From: Symbiotaphrina buchneri
Taxonomy: Eukaryota; Ascomycota; Symbiotaphrinales; Symbiotaphrinaceae
Direction: 5' to 3'
Length of the DNA stretch: 64,000 nucleotides
NCBI GenBank assembly: GCA_001599915.1
Contig: BCIG01000001.1
Span: 310,001 to 374,000 of the forward strand
This document shows, piece by piece, positions 22,639-34,900 of the stretch (its first letter is position 1; each line of letters begins with the position of its first letter). A program made the position numbers and the translations under genes. Below the pieces are notes generated by a model, which worked only from the letters and a program-made list of their open reading frames with translations, had not been told where the DNA came from and ran no database searches.

Positions 22639-23776
22639 ATGCATGATTTCATGACGGAAACGACCCAAGATCCTACTCTCGTGTGATAAGTTCTCTTTGT
22701 TTCGGTCAACCCATCGTAGTGTTGAGTACGTCATTGCCCCAATCAATGAAGATTGATCGAAACGGACGAGCAAGCTTGGGAAAAAGGGCCGCAGTGCTTC
22801 CTTCTTTGGCGGCTGTTCTGGCCATGATGGTGTTTTGATGTACGGAGTACGAAAGGTACCTTACTTTAGTGCCAGAAAAGTACCTCTGGGCGTTGACACT
22901 TAACCTCTAGTTCCCGGAGCTTTCTTTTTCCCGGCGATCGAGTACTGTACCTTACCTAAGGTACTTGCCAGGTGCCTGAGGTACGGTACCTAAGCCTCAA
23001 GGTAAGCCTCTTGGCACTCGTACTCCGTGACCTTACCTCATCTTCCCAAGTACCAGTTACCTACCTAGGTTGGCTACTGTATGAGAATACACTATGATTT
23101 TGTAATTGTACGCGTACACTTACAACTTTACAGTGTACCCTCTAAGGTAGCTACAAAGGTATGATGGCATGGGTGAGGTCGAGTCCAGGTGAGGTCCACT
23201 GGAGATAGCGTTCCACAGCAGAAGCCAGAACACCTCAGAAAAAAGGACCATCCCGCCGCTGGCCCCATCGTCGTCGCTATCGTTTGTTCACACTGTTCGA
23301 TTGCCTTGCATCACTCTGTCATAGACTTGAGATCTCTTTGTGCATTATAACATACCTAGGTAGGTATCTTAACTCAAGGTACGTATCAATCATTTCACTA
23401 TCTCCTGCAACCATCTTCAGATGAGTCCATGCTCTCTCAGCCTTTGAGCGGGGCAGTGTGTGTTGTTTGCGCCTTCGCCCAGCGTCACGACCACAGACAT
23501 GACCAACCCCCAGTTCCCTGTCTGTTGCAGGAAACTTTGCCATTGAAAGGGCGGGCCCTTGACTCCAATGGCTTGCCTTCCTTGTCCAAGCCCTCAAGTC
23601 GGACTTGGTGTCCAATTGCATGCAGCTCCATCGAGCTGTCCCAATAGAGCTTTGCTGACCAGGCCAGGTACACAAAAGTAGGACACTGTGAGAGCCGGCA
23701 ATAAGCTTGCAGTGTTCATTGCTACGCCGGAAGTAACTCTGTCATTCACTTGGGAGTAAAAGGCGAAGCGGACAAA
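22639..23776. other. Intergenic, dense TACCTT/AAGGTA and TACGGAGTA motifs
   Basis: Between about 22840 and 23170 the units TACCTTAC, CCTAAGGTAC and GGTACC recur on both strands, with TACGGAGTAC at 22841-22850 and GTACTCCGT near 23020. The rest is the presumed hexokinase promoter and 5' leader. No gene is supported. Confidence 0.6.
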
Positions 23777-25527
23777 ATGGTCGGCTTGGGACCAAGGAAG
23801 CCTCCTTCCCGGAAGGGTACGTTGTCGCCGCTACCAAACCGGCATGTCGTCCACCAGACTGACCCAGTCTTACCTGTCAGGCTCTATGGCCGATGTGCCT
23901 AAGGACCTTCTCGATCAGATCAAACGGCTGGAGGAACTCTTTACTGTTCCGCCGGAGAAGCTGAAACAGATCACCAAACATTTCGTCTCAGAGCTGGAGC
24001 GAGGTAGGTCAAATATTCTATGCTTCCGCCAGCAGGATACTGATGGAGCATGAATTAGGACTGAAAGTCGATAATGCTACGATTGTAAGCCTTCAATCCT
24101 GGCAGTAGGTTCCGTCTACATGATGCTTAGAGATCTCTAGCCCATGAACCCCACTTGGGTTATAGGTTTCCCAACTGGTTACGAGACGGGAACATATTTG
24201 GCTCTCGACATGGGCGGCACCAATCTTCGTGTCTGCGAAATTTACTTGCCAGAAGAAAAGGGAGAGTTTGACATCACACAGTCAAAATACAGAATGCCTG
24301 AAGAGTTGAAGACTGGCACGGCGGAGGAGCTCTGGGAGTACATTGCAGATTGTCTGCAACAATTCATCGAGTACCACCATGAAGGCGAAGACCTGCAAAA
24401 GTTACCCCTAGGATTTACCTTCTCGTACCCCGCCACACAAAACTACATTGATCACGGCGTGCTGCAGCGGTGGACCAAGGGCTTCGATATTGACGGTGTC
24501 GAGGGTCATGATGTTGTTCCCATGTTTGAAGCGGCTCTGGAGAAAAGGGTAGGCCTACCTGAATCGGCCAATTATTATTTCCAAGATGCTGATACTCATT
24601 AAGGGCCTCCCAATCAAATTGACTGCTCTGATCAATGATACCACTGGTACCTTGATCGCTTCACACTATACAGATGATCAGATGAGGATCGGGTGCATCT
24701 TCGGGACTGGCTGCAATGCGGCGTACATGGAGGACATGGGTTCTATTCCAAAACTCGCCCACATGAACCTTGACCCAAAGATGCAGATCGCAATCAATTG
24801 CGAATGGGGAGCATTTGACAATGAGCACAAAGTCCTGCCACTCACGCCATATGACTTGACGATTGATAAGGAGTCACCCCGTCCGGGGCAGCAAGCTTTT
24901 GAAAAGATGATCGCTGGTTTATACCTAGGGGAGATCTTTCGTCTGGTCCTCGTCGATCTGCACGAGAACCAGGATGTGAAGATATTCGAAGGACAGGACA
25001 TTAAGGCGCTGAAGAAGCCCTACACTATAGACGCATCATTCCTTTCCCTGATTGAGGAGTAAGTGGTGGATTTGAGAAGAAACGGCAGTGACTGACTCAA
25101 ACCCTACAGGGATCCGTTTGAGAACCTTTCCGAAACCCAGGATCTGATGCAAAATAAGCTTGGTCTCACGACGACCAAGCCCGAGTTGGAGTTGATCCGT
25201 CGCTTGGCCGAGCTCATCGGTACTCGCGCCGCCCGCCTTTCAGCTTGCGGAGTAGCTGCCATTTGCACCAAGAAGGGCTACGAATCCTGCCATGTTGGTG
25301 CTGATGGTTCGGTTTTCAACAAATATCCTCATTTCAAGGCTCGCGGTGCCCAGGCATTGAGGGAGATCCTAGACTGGCCCAGGGGCAAGAAGGACCCAAT
25401 CGACATTCGGCCTGCAGAAGACGGTAGTGGTGTCGGCGCCGCCCTCATTGCGGCCTTGACGATCAAGCGGATCAAGGAGGGTAATCTCGCAGGTGTGAAG
25501 AACACGGCGTCATTTGCAGACACATAG
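23777..25527 (+). CDS. Hexokinase
   Basis: Six exons: 23777-23816, 23881-24003, 24059-24084, 24141-24548, 24604-25058 and 25110-25527, giving 489 residues, the normal size. The enzyme phosphorylates hexoses with ATP at the first step of glycolysis in the cytosol and in fungi may also act in glucose sensing. Visible features are the phosphate-binding LALDMGGTNLRV (residues 83-94), the sugar-binding LGFTFSYPATQ (153-163), INDTTGT with catalytic Asp211 (the same number as in yeast), and FGTGCNAAYMED. The third exon is only 26 nt. The start MVGLGPRKPPSRKG matches fungal hexokinases; the open frame from 23844 is an artefact of intron 1. It is convergent with UTP18, 220 bp away. Confidence 0.96.
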
Positions 25528-25747
25528 CAAGGCGATACTGTGTGGAAGGACATCCGAGGTTCGTACTCAGTTGTAGATAATCGTATCTTTGAGGATGGAA
25601 GATAGAGCAAAGACTTGACCGCTGTACGACATGGTAGCCCCCATACTACGCAGGTTGAAGCTCCTTTCTGTGAAGCAGGTGCCACGCTTTATACGGTCAA
25701 TAATGACGAATAACGAACAGCTCTGGACGCAATGCGAAGCGGAGCCC

Positions 25748-27759
25748 CTATGCCCGGATTTCCCACAACCTGATCTTCCCCTGCTCGTTGGCCACAGCCA
25801 AAGTATCTGACGTTGCTGAAAAGGCCACTGCAGTGATTCTGCCAAGCGGAGTCTGACTTGTGGGCCAATTCCTGTAGACGGTACAGGAAGGCAAATGAAC
25901 TATCGCCCATTAACGCAGTACTTAGGATTAGAAAGGGAGAGACATACCTAATCGCAGGGCATCCCTCTTCCAGCGACTGCAAAGCACAAGCAGCTGTCCG
26001 TCGGGAGAGAATACAAGATTGCTGGTAGGCGTAGTTAACTGTTCGAACGTCCGGGCCGGCTTGGGTAGCTCCGGAACCTCCTCTTGAGTCCATGACCTTC
26101 GATCATAGATGTTCACAATACCACTGGAGCTGCCCAAAGCAACCCACCTGTCGCCACCCAATCCTTCATTACTTGATCTTCCTCCCAGTGCAACGACAGT
26201 GGTTCCGACTGCACCCTCATCGATCCACCGAGCGACTGTTCTCCTAAGCCGCAGGTTCCATTCACTCACTTCTCCATTTTTCCCAGCTATGCACATACCC
26301 TCGCCATCATTCCACCATGCGAAATCTGCCACCCCGCCGCGGCTTTCAATTCTTGCCTGGGAAACCCATTGCAGAGTTTCAGCATCTAGAACATTGATAA
26401 CGCCACCACCTTTTCGACTCGAGCCAACTAGCCCCACCCATCTTCCACAAGGTGATAATTTGAAGCGTTCCATACTCCTCTGTTCCTCCTGATGGCCATA
26501 CACACGACTAATCTTCTCGATTCTGCCGGTTTCCAGATCCCAGACATGAAAGTAGCGACGACGTGCAGATAAAAACACGCGGTTTCCAGTTATTGGCGAA
26601 AACGATGTCGTCGTCAATGGTGTACGTCGAATATGTAGAGAGGTAAGAAGGGGGTTTGGAGGGTGTGCTGAAGAAGATATGTGATGTAAATACAAGGTAG
26701 AAGCAGGTCCGGAAGAAAGGAGAATAGGATAAGCCGGGTGAAAAGAGAGAGAGGTGATGGAAGACTGCGAAGAGATCAGCACTTATTGGGGAGAACCTCA
26801 GGAGATCATTTACCGGCTGAACACCCGGCACATCCTTAGCCCGCTGTATATCCAGTACTTCCGGCCTCAACCTCGACCTCTGTTCAGGCAAAGACTCCGC
26901 ACGTTTCATGAAACTTTCAGTACTACGTAACAAGACTGCTAAAGGTTGCAATGCAGTCTGTTCGTCGTCCAAATCCATGTCATCGGCCGATGTATAATCT
27001 TCCTCGGAGGAACCAACAAACCCTGAGCTCAGACGGCGTCTCTTTCTCGGCTTCGCCGTTTCTGAAGGGAGAGCCCATTCAGGCACTGGATATAGACGTT
27101 CGAACCTGAAGAATTAGCATCTGCTGTTGGAAAAGGCCTGGATCGGGTATATTACTGCCGGCGCAAACGCTTGGTATATTCCTTCCCATTGACAATATCT
27201 TCTACTTCGGACACCCTCAGCTTTCTCAAGCGCGGGTTGGATGCCAAAGACACAGTCATTCGCTCGTCGTCACTATCCTCCCAGACTGGGAGAATCTCGC
27301 CATCTCCAGGGTCCTCGTCCGTGGCTCTATGTAAAGGCGTTAAAGCGTCTTGTGCGGTCGAAGTTGGACCAGAATCCAGAAAAAAAAGCTGGAGAAGTGG
27401 AGTCAGCATTTGCAGGCCTATAAGATAGTAAAGCCAAGACAGACATCAGCGTCTGAGATTCCTTCAAGGTCATTATCTCCATCTCCTCCATCCTCCAAGT
27501 CCTCTTCGCTCGCAGCAACACTTTCTTCATCGGTATGCCTTTCGGCTGCAGCCAATGCATGTGCTTTTAGATCTTCTCTAAATCCAGCTTCATCTCCAAA
27601 TACCAGGTTTTCGAGTTCAAGTTCAGTGGCATCCTTTCCCTTGGGGTCATCGCCGTCCACGTTGCCATCGGTCTGGTCAAGATCATCAGGAATTTGCGGC
27701 GAAGGTTGCTGGGAGACTGTCGTCCAGGTTCGTGACTTGGCTGACTTCGCCTTTGCCAT
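25748..27759 (-). CDS. UTP18: U3 snoRNP-associated WD40 protein Utp18
   Basis: Five exons: 27445-27759, 27156-27388, 26814-27105, 25948-26764 and 25748-25899, giving 602 residues, close to the family norm. Utp18 belongs to the UtpB module of the small-subunit processome and helps recruit the exosome helicase Mtr4 during 18S rRNA maturation in the nucleolus. An acidic N-terminal third (EEDLEDGGDGDNDLEGISDA) leads to EYTKRLRRQFERLYPVPEWA. A WD40 propeller then starts at SSITSLSFHPAYPILLSSGP and ends NEQGKIRLWEIRA. The first intron uses a weak donor (GTCTGT), chosen because it gives the expected ADLFFLDSG join. The other introns (48-50 bp) have ordinary signals. Confidence 0.93.
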
Positions 27760-28200
27760 TGTGCCTGGGTGAATATTTTGGAACTTCCGACTCCTCACAC
27801 ACTGTTTCGCATGGCCGCTTTGCTTTTCGACTTTTGACCTTCGACCTTACTTCGTACTTGCGAAACTAAATTTCAGACTGGAAGAATTACTGACCTCGGG
27901 AGCTTATCTTATCTTAGGGCCAGATCACGTGAAAGATGAAATTAGGTACGTACCGAGGGTACGCTCCGGCCAAGAAGGGGGGTATTGGAGTGTACTCCGT
28001 ACTGACTGACAACTACATTAAGCTATACTTCGTAAATAAATGGGGCATCCATAAGGTACTTCTTGTATTCGATGTTGTCTAGACCCTAACATGCCTCATA
28101 CGTCCAGCTCGACCTCGCATCTACGAGGAGGTGAGCACTGTACAGAAAACCCCAACAAATGATCAAAACGCTGCAATGCTGGATTATCGTCAAGCCTGTC
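27760..28200. other. Intergenic, UTP18 promoter side
   Basis: The stretch holds the UTP18 upstream region and the 3' flank of the next minus-strand gene. It contains the motif GTACTCCGTACT near 27992. No gene is supported. Confidence 0.6.
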
Positions 28201-29381
28201 TTATGCTCTTCTCGACTCCGCCAGACCCTGACTGGCGAAAATCTCAGGGATTGGGACCTCTGATTCCAAGCGATCATTTTCGTCCGCTTTGGCCCCGTTC
28301 GTCCCGCTCTCGCCATCTCTGTCTGGGTCGTATTCATCTAGCTTCGAGTTGTCCTCAGAGCTTTCCCTTGATCTGATTTTAGTCCTCCCCTTGCCAGCCG
28401 GCTCACCCACAGTAGTTGGCGTCGGTGGGAATGTGTCGCTCGATTCCTCGAAAGTGTTTCGAATTCTAGGTGATGATCTTTCCTCATCCTCAGAATCATC
28501 CGCCACGCTATGGATAGGCTCATGGTCGCCACCAGAGTTAGGATCTTTGATGAAGCTGTCGATAATATAATATTGCGCCGCATTCATCACCACCGGGAAG
28601 AAGAGCATCACAAAGAAGATCTGTAATTTCTCATTCCCCTCTGTCCACCTCAGTGCCCAATCACCGACCCGGCCAATCCAAGGGCAGATCGTGAAAATGA
28701 TCAGTACGCAAAACTTCATGCCCAAAAGACCCAGGAAGTATATAAGAGACTGCTTGCACCACCAGGTTGCCTTAGGCGGTCTTCCGTAGTTGCCAGACTT
28801 GATCGATTCAGGAGGTCGGCCAAGAGGAGTTTTCGCAAAGCCATAAGTTAGGAGGCGAAGGAGACCGACCAGAATAGGGATCCCTATCGTCGTCTGTAGA
28901 GAAATGGATAGCGTTAGATTAGAGCCAAACAGAACATCGAGCAAGCACTCACGTCTATGGCAAGATTAAGTAGGTAAAAAGAGCAGGGATTGGGTGGACG
29001 CTCATCATCATCGCCGAACGCAGGCGGGAGGTCGATAGGCAGGCCGCCGGAGGAGAGCATGGACATGATGAGGTTCGCACCATGCACCAACACTGAGCCG
29101 ACGACTTGCTTGGAGACGTCAAAAAACCAGACTTTTAGTGCCCTCTGCGGTCTTTCCCGCCACCTCTTGTAGACCAGTGACAACACCGCTAGAGCACCGA
29201 GTGCACCCTGTACAAGTAAGGAGAAGGGCCCCAGGAGCGCACATTCACCCGGATTGCCATGATCATTTGGGCTGTCATGGGAGTCTTTGAGCTCCTCGTA
29301 AGACAGAATATTAGGCGGCACATGTATCTCAGTCGCACTTGCGAAGGAAGCCGCAAGTATCAAACAGACCACTACCGCCAT
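28201..29381 (-). CDS. Vacuolar/ER membrane protein of the STIMATE (TMEM110) family
   Basis: Two exons, 28953-29381 and 28201-28893 (59-bp intron, GTGAGT...CTACAG), give 373 residues. The start at 29381 begins MAVVVCLILAASFASA, a likely signal or anchor segment. Several membrane spans follow: one before YKRWRERPQRALKVWFFDVS, one around NPCSFYLLNLAIDTTIGIPI, one at QSLIYFLGLLGMKFCVLIIF, and IFFVMLFFPVVMNAAQYYII. The motifs KVWFFDVSKQ and ICPWIGRVGDW are typical of this family. The last 110 residues are acidic and Ser-rich, likely cytosolic and disordered. Animal STIMATE tunes calcium entry at ER-plasma membrane contacts; the yeast relative is vacuolar. The fungal role is not known. Upstream Met codons at 29405 and 29471 are possible starts. 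Confidence 0.85.
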
Positions 29382-30357
29382 GTGCGAATGTGGAACAGCG
29401 AGCATGCAGCGTGAAGCATCGGGAAGAAGAGAGGATCGGCATCCCCCTGGCTTGGTCTGTGAAGCTGGCATGGACAGGTGCGTCCAGGACCTCCGGGTCC
29501 AAGAACCAAGTGCAGGAGTGAGGCGCGCTATATGCGACTTGATCACATGGAATGCAGCGTAGTCGGAAGATGCTACACGGAACAGCTTGACGAATTGTTG
29601 GCTTGCCAGTGGTCGATTGCCCCAGCTTATAGCAGACAGATACGTCGTTTCCAAGTGAGATGCTGCGCTGTCGGTGGCAACTGAATACACTCAACGCTCA
29701 GTCACGGGCACCAAGCGTCCGCGGCTAAGATCCAGCCGGTAAGCGATGGCATGTGTTGAAGTCCAGTTATCCCTTCAGAGTGGATCGCAGTGATTCTTGC
29801 CACCTGGACAGCACTGGCAAGGCTTCGCGATAAGTATGTGCACGTACGGCCGCAGAGTGTTGTCGTACGACGTACGGAGTACCGTACCTGATGAACTTAT
29901 CCAGGCGGTGGGCTCGAGGGGTCGGACGCCGCTAGCGCCGAAGGTTTGCCTTGGCCTGGGCATAGTACCTAGCGGAGCAAAGGCCGCCGTTAGTATTACT
30001 GGGGATAGACGGCAATAACACATAGACATCTTTGGGAATGACATTCAATTTAATCGATAGCCATGAGGAAGATTTGCTCCTGCCCCGCCGAAAATAAAGA
30101 TTAGGAGGACACCCAATAATGGACCCCGAGCCAGAACCCCATATCCCGAGTGGACAGCCTTATGCCCGTAAAAGTACCTTCGCCATCACCCCTTTAACAC
30201 CGGAAAAACACCCAGCGCTCCCCCAGAAGCGCTTCTTGCCCTTGGTTTCCATGCCATGTCTGGGCTCCTGACCCTCACGTTTCTCCAATAACCCAGGAGC
30301 CGCGGTGGCCACGCGGGAGCGATGAACTCCCCGAGTCGGCGCGGCTCCTTGCACTTG
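29382..30357. other. Intergenic, no supported gene
   Basis: This is the promoter side of the STIMATE-family gene and the 3' flank of the SF3B6 gene. It contains TACGGAGTACCGTA near 29873. Open frames on both strands have no recognisable features. Confidence 0.6.
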
Positions 30358-31020
30358 TCAATCTATACCATGCTGTTTCTTCAACTTCTCTAAATTCTCC
30401 TGGCGTTCTGCCAAGTCCTCTTTTGAACGAGCCATCTTCTCTGGCTGATGATATAGCACTGCCAGCAACATCAGCACAAGTACTTTATCTCTTCGAGTAC
30501 GCTATATCGAGACCCACCAACGAGATAACGATTCTGGAAGTTGAAGCCGTTTAGCTTGTCACAAGCCTGTTTTGCATCCATCACGTCCTCATACACTACG
30601 AAGGCGGTTCCTTTGGTATTATTGGCAATCCCTTGGCGAACTTGACTGTGAACAGTTAGTAACAAGCTATACCGATCGGACCGGTCATGTGCGACAATAG
30701 ACATTAACACATACCGAATAGGGCCGAATTTGCCAAAGAGGTCGAAGAGTTCCTCCGGCGTAACGTTGTAGCTGTCAGAGCATTTGTCAGTATATCTCAC
30801 GCGACCACTGCTGACATGCATTCAACCGCGTTTGGCCGCATAGGGACCATCGAGGACAGTGGAGAATGGACAACCAACCTCAGATTCTTTACAAACAGAG
30901 CTCTGCAGTTGTCTTGATATCAGTATAATGCAGACCACGACGTGCGCCGCCGGTCCCGGAGAGGCGATAGGAGGGGCCATACCTGTTGACTTCGGGAGCA
31001 AGCTTCCCACCCCGACTCAT
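30358..31020 (-). CDS. Splicing factor 3B subunit 6 (p14), branch-site RRM protein
   Basis: Five exons: 30983-31020, 30879-30902, 30715-30771, 30518-30645 and 30358-30458, giving 115 residues, standard for the family. The protein is part of the SF3b complex of U2 snRNP and contacts the branch-point adenosine region during spliceosome assembly in the nucleus. It starts [13 protein letters not shown], carries the RRM motif RNP2 (ALFVKNL; most relatives have Ile in place of the first Ala) and RNP1 ([10 protein letters not shown]), and ends with a basic helical tail ([14 protein letters not shown]). The second exon has just 24 nt. The introns run from 59 to 107 bp, so the gene is nearly half intron. 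Confidence 0.95.
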
Positions 31021-31935
31021 AGCTTGGCTGATGCAGGACGTAGAACGAGATGGATGGCGTTAAGGTATCGGAAGACCTTTCAAGCGTGATGGAGAGGATT
31101 GCTGGAGAGAGGGAGCTCCGTCGAGGATGGATTGAAGATGAAGATGGGCTTGGCTGTTCAAACAGTGGAGCCAAGGCCGCATTCGTTGAAATAAGCGAGC
31201 CATCGTCGAGTACCTGTATTAGACAACCTTACAAAGTGGGACGGAAGTTGATTCACGATAGTCAAGATGAGGATGCCTTCCCGGTCGGAGATAATTCAGA
31301 ATTAGATCGCATGATATCCCAGCACTGCCAGCTGAGAATCGCTGTCGGCAATTCTGATAACTGAGAGCTCTATGATATAGACATGGCCCCAGAGTGAGAC
31401 GCCAATTGCGCATGGAATTAGATCAGGCATTTCACGACGTCCGCCTGTGAGAGGATGCTCCATTAATTCAAACCTCCAGAGGCCCGCGAAGCTACCATTC
31501 GTGACTTCTACCTATCCTCATAGTTTACCATGACTGACTGACCACGGCGAGACCGAAAATCGGCTCCGGCATCTGTGAATGATACTTGCTGCGACTGTCA
31601 CACGGGAATAGTGAGAGGGAGCGCTGACTAATCCACCGAGCCCACCCACCCCTACCGTACCTTGCCAGACAAGCAAGCCGCAGGTGCCATCCTGAGATCG
31701 CCAACCCCCCCTCTTCGCGCCCCGACGAGCTCAGGACTGCTCCGCAACGCCATTATCAAGCGGGTTCCGTAGGGGCCTGCGCTTTTGCCCTCCGAGCAGG
31801 GCTGCAGCACTCGGTGCTTACAGTCAATTCATCTCCAGTTCGGGCCACTGCGACACCGCAGCGTCCATGGATCACACATGACACCTCCGAGACTCCGCAA
31901 CAACCCAACAGGACGCGCCAGCGGTGCCCACGACC
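31021..31935. other. Divergent intergenic region (SF3B6 / JHD1-like)
   Basis: About 0.9 kb separates the two start codons. The part nearest 31.9 kb is rich in C and probably forms the 5' leader of the demethylase gene. No further gene is supported. Confidence 0.6.
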
Positions 31936-34900
31936 ATGATGCCCGCAAACCACTCTTTCAAGTGGGATGACCACGGCCCTCCTCCCAGATACAGGACTCC
32001 TTCTCCGCCGCGTGCCGCCATTGAACCACTATCTCCTCGAAACATCAATGACGCGCCGACCTCTCAACAAGCCAAACGACGTCGTCGGAAAGCTACCAAT
32101 AAAGGACCTCGGAAACCCACTCACGGCAGAGACGAGGGACAATCTACGCATATAGAGAGGAAACAGACATCGACAGCTACAATTGACACCATTCAGGATG
32201 CCAGGCAACCGAGATCCAGGGGCCGCTCTTCTACAATGGATGATCTTGCTACACTTGCTCTGCAGTCAAGTCCAAGGTTCTCCTCAGGCTCATTCCAAGG
32301 TCCAACGCTGGGTTCTTTCTCACAGCCTCCGCCTTCGCAATTCACCGGTAACGCGCATGGTCGCCTGTCGGAGTCCCAACTCACGCCATACCTCCGGGAT
32401 AACAATCAGGAAAGGCCCTCGAAGCGTGCACGCTCATCAGAGGCACAGAGTACAGGCATGTATGCCGACGTGTCTTCACGCCCATCTACAAGTTACACCG
32501 GCAGGGAAACCGCCTCCAATGTGTCGTCGTTGCCTTCGACAGCAAACTATATCAACGGCTTCCCGCGCCCCTTCGATGCTACTAAGATGAGCGAGGATGC
32601 AGCACTACTGCTGAATCTCGCCCTCGCAAGACCTATCAAAGTGGCAACAGAGAGCATCATCAAGCAATTCGGGCAATACCATGGGTCACCTCCACCCGGG
32701 CAGTCCGAACAATTGCTTGGGCGTGGAGACCTGCACGAGAGCCAGCAAGCCGGGCTGCCATGGGAAGGGAGGGACCCATCTGCTGATGCTGTGCGGGCGC
32801 CCTACCAGCAGACGACTCTCAACCATTCGGACGGTCCAAACCTCTCTATCGAAGGTGTCACACAATCGCCCGGAAAAGATCTGGTCAGCACGGATGCAGG
32901 ATTCCCGGTTGATGCAGGCCCTGAGGCTACGGGGCCTGTCACGCGCTCTGGGGATGTACAACAGGAGTATCAGACTCAAAATGGTCCATTCAAGGAGTCC
33001 ATACCCCAGGACGCTGCCATCGGACAGCAGCCATTGGAGAACGACGCTCTTGGGAATAGCGAGATAGGAGGAATTGTAGAGGGCACGGACATCACATCTC
33101 ATGTCGATGAAAAGATTGCGGCAGATGGACTCACAGATCAGTCGATCGTGGAGAGTACATCCACAACAGCAGATAGAGGGCGACAAACTGCTCTTTCTGT
33201 GCAGGAGACAGAACTGATCAGCTCCCTGAGCAACGATCGCAGCAGTAGAGACGGAAACAGCGCTGCCACCAAACCTGAGGGAGCGATCAAAGAAAGCCCT
33301 AGTCGAAGACATCCGAACAGCTCTCGACGACCGCGCCCGCACCGAGGCTGGCCAAAGGGAAAGCCCAGGGCTCCACGCACAAGTGGGAAATCGGCCGCCA
33401 ACCTTGAAGAGAATACTACTCCCTCAAAAGTACAGGCGGAATTGCCGAGCCCCCGCGATCAAATCACCCCTCGGAATGGCGTGCTCGATGGTGATCAGAA
33501 GGATTGGCAGAAGGGAACAGATACTCAACGTACAGCCGCACCTAGTCTAGCATCTCAAGGAGAGAGTGCCAAGGAACAGAGTCAAGACCACGCTCAGGAA
33601 ACTCCTGAAGGGCAGGGAACCATGTCAACCCAAAATCTCCCGGAATCTGAACAGGTGCCATCAGTAACCTCTACTCACCAACACAGCCTAGCCGAATACC
33701 CCCCAAGAGCATCTAATGCCGATTTAGTCTTGCTGCCCGACGCTGCTTTGCCAAGCTTCACAAAATCGGGTGATGGGACACGCCGCCAGCGTTCAGAAGG
33801 CCCTCCGGGAGATTTCCTAGAACGTAACCCCGCAAGGCATGTACGCCACAGATCAGCCCCTATACATATTTCAGAGCAAGCCGAGGATTTCGCATACGGG
33901 CTTCTAGACCACACGGTTCGGGACCTCGAGGTACCGACTTTAGAGAGAACTTTGTCTGCGCCACCGGAGCAAGAAACCTTTGGCGAGAAGCCCGCGATCC
34001 TGCAGCCAGAGTCTACCGCAGTCACGGATACCAGAGAGTCAAATAAGAAGGATGAGGCTGAGAAGGCCGCGCAGTGTGCCCGCTGTAATTTTTCAAGGAA
34101 CTCACTTGATGGCCAAACGGATTCTGATGCTACTTCGTGGATCAATTGCGATGGTTGTAAGAGGTGGTTCCATTTTGCCTGTGCTGGGTTCAAAAATGAA
34201 AGGGAAGTCAGGAGCGTGGACAGGTTTAACTGCAAAGACTGCAGACCTCGCTGTGGGCCGACGACATGTAAGTTGACTGGCCATTGCCACGTCTAGGCTG
34301 TAATGCTAATCTTCCGTCAAAGTTGTTCGAAAATCTTCCAGAGCCCACACAGCTATTGACTATGCCGGCCTACATGAAGGCGTCGTGAAGACTTCGGACG
34401 AAAACCCAGAACACCATTACATAAAGCCTATCAAGGAGGGCACGATTAGATTCCTTCCCGAATGTTTCCCGCGGCTCGCGCCGGAAATGGTAACTCAAGA
34501 ATTTTTCGAGCGTGGAAATGGAATGAAAGAACCGGTTGTGATTCCTGCATCACTGAATCCGCGCCCACAATTTCCGGGTACATCAGACCACTCTTCTACT
34601 CTTGACTCCTTGGCCACAAGTGATTACGAGTACGAGGAGGTCGAGGACGCTGGTCAAGACCTGCTGGACATGGTCATACCTCAGGGCCTTACAGTAAGAC
34701 GCGTGGCAGAGTTGTATGGTCCAGAGGAGAAGGTTGAAGTCATTGATGTGAAGTCCCAGGAAGGCGAGGAAAAGAGATGGAACATGAGGAAATGGGCGGA
34801 TTATTATGAGAACAAAGGCGAAAAGGTTGTGAGGAACGTCATAAGCCTGGAGGTGTCTCAAAGCAAGCTTGGCAGGTTGTTGAAGCGACCCAAGATCGTC

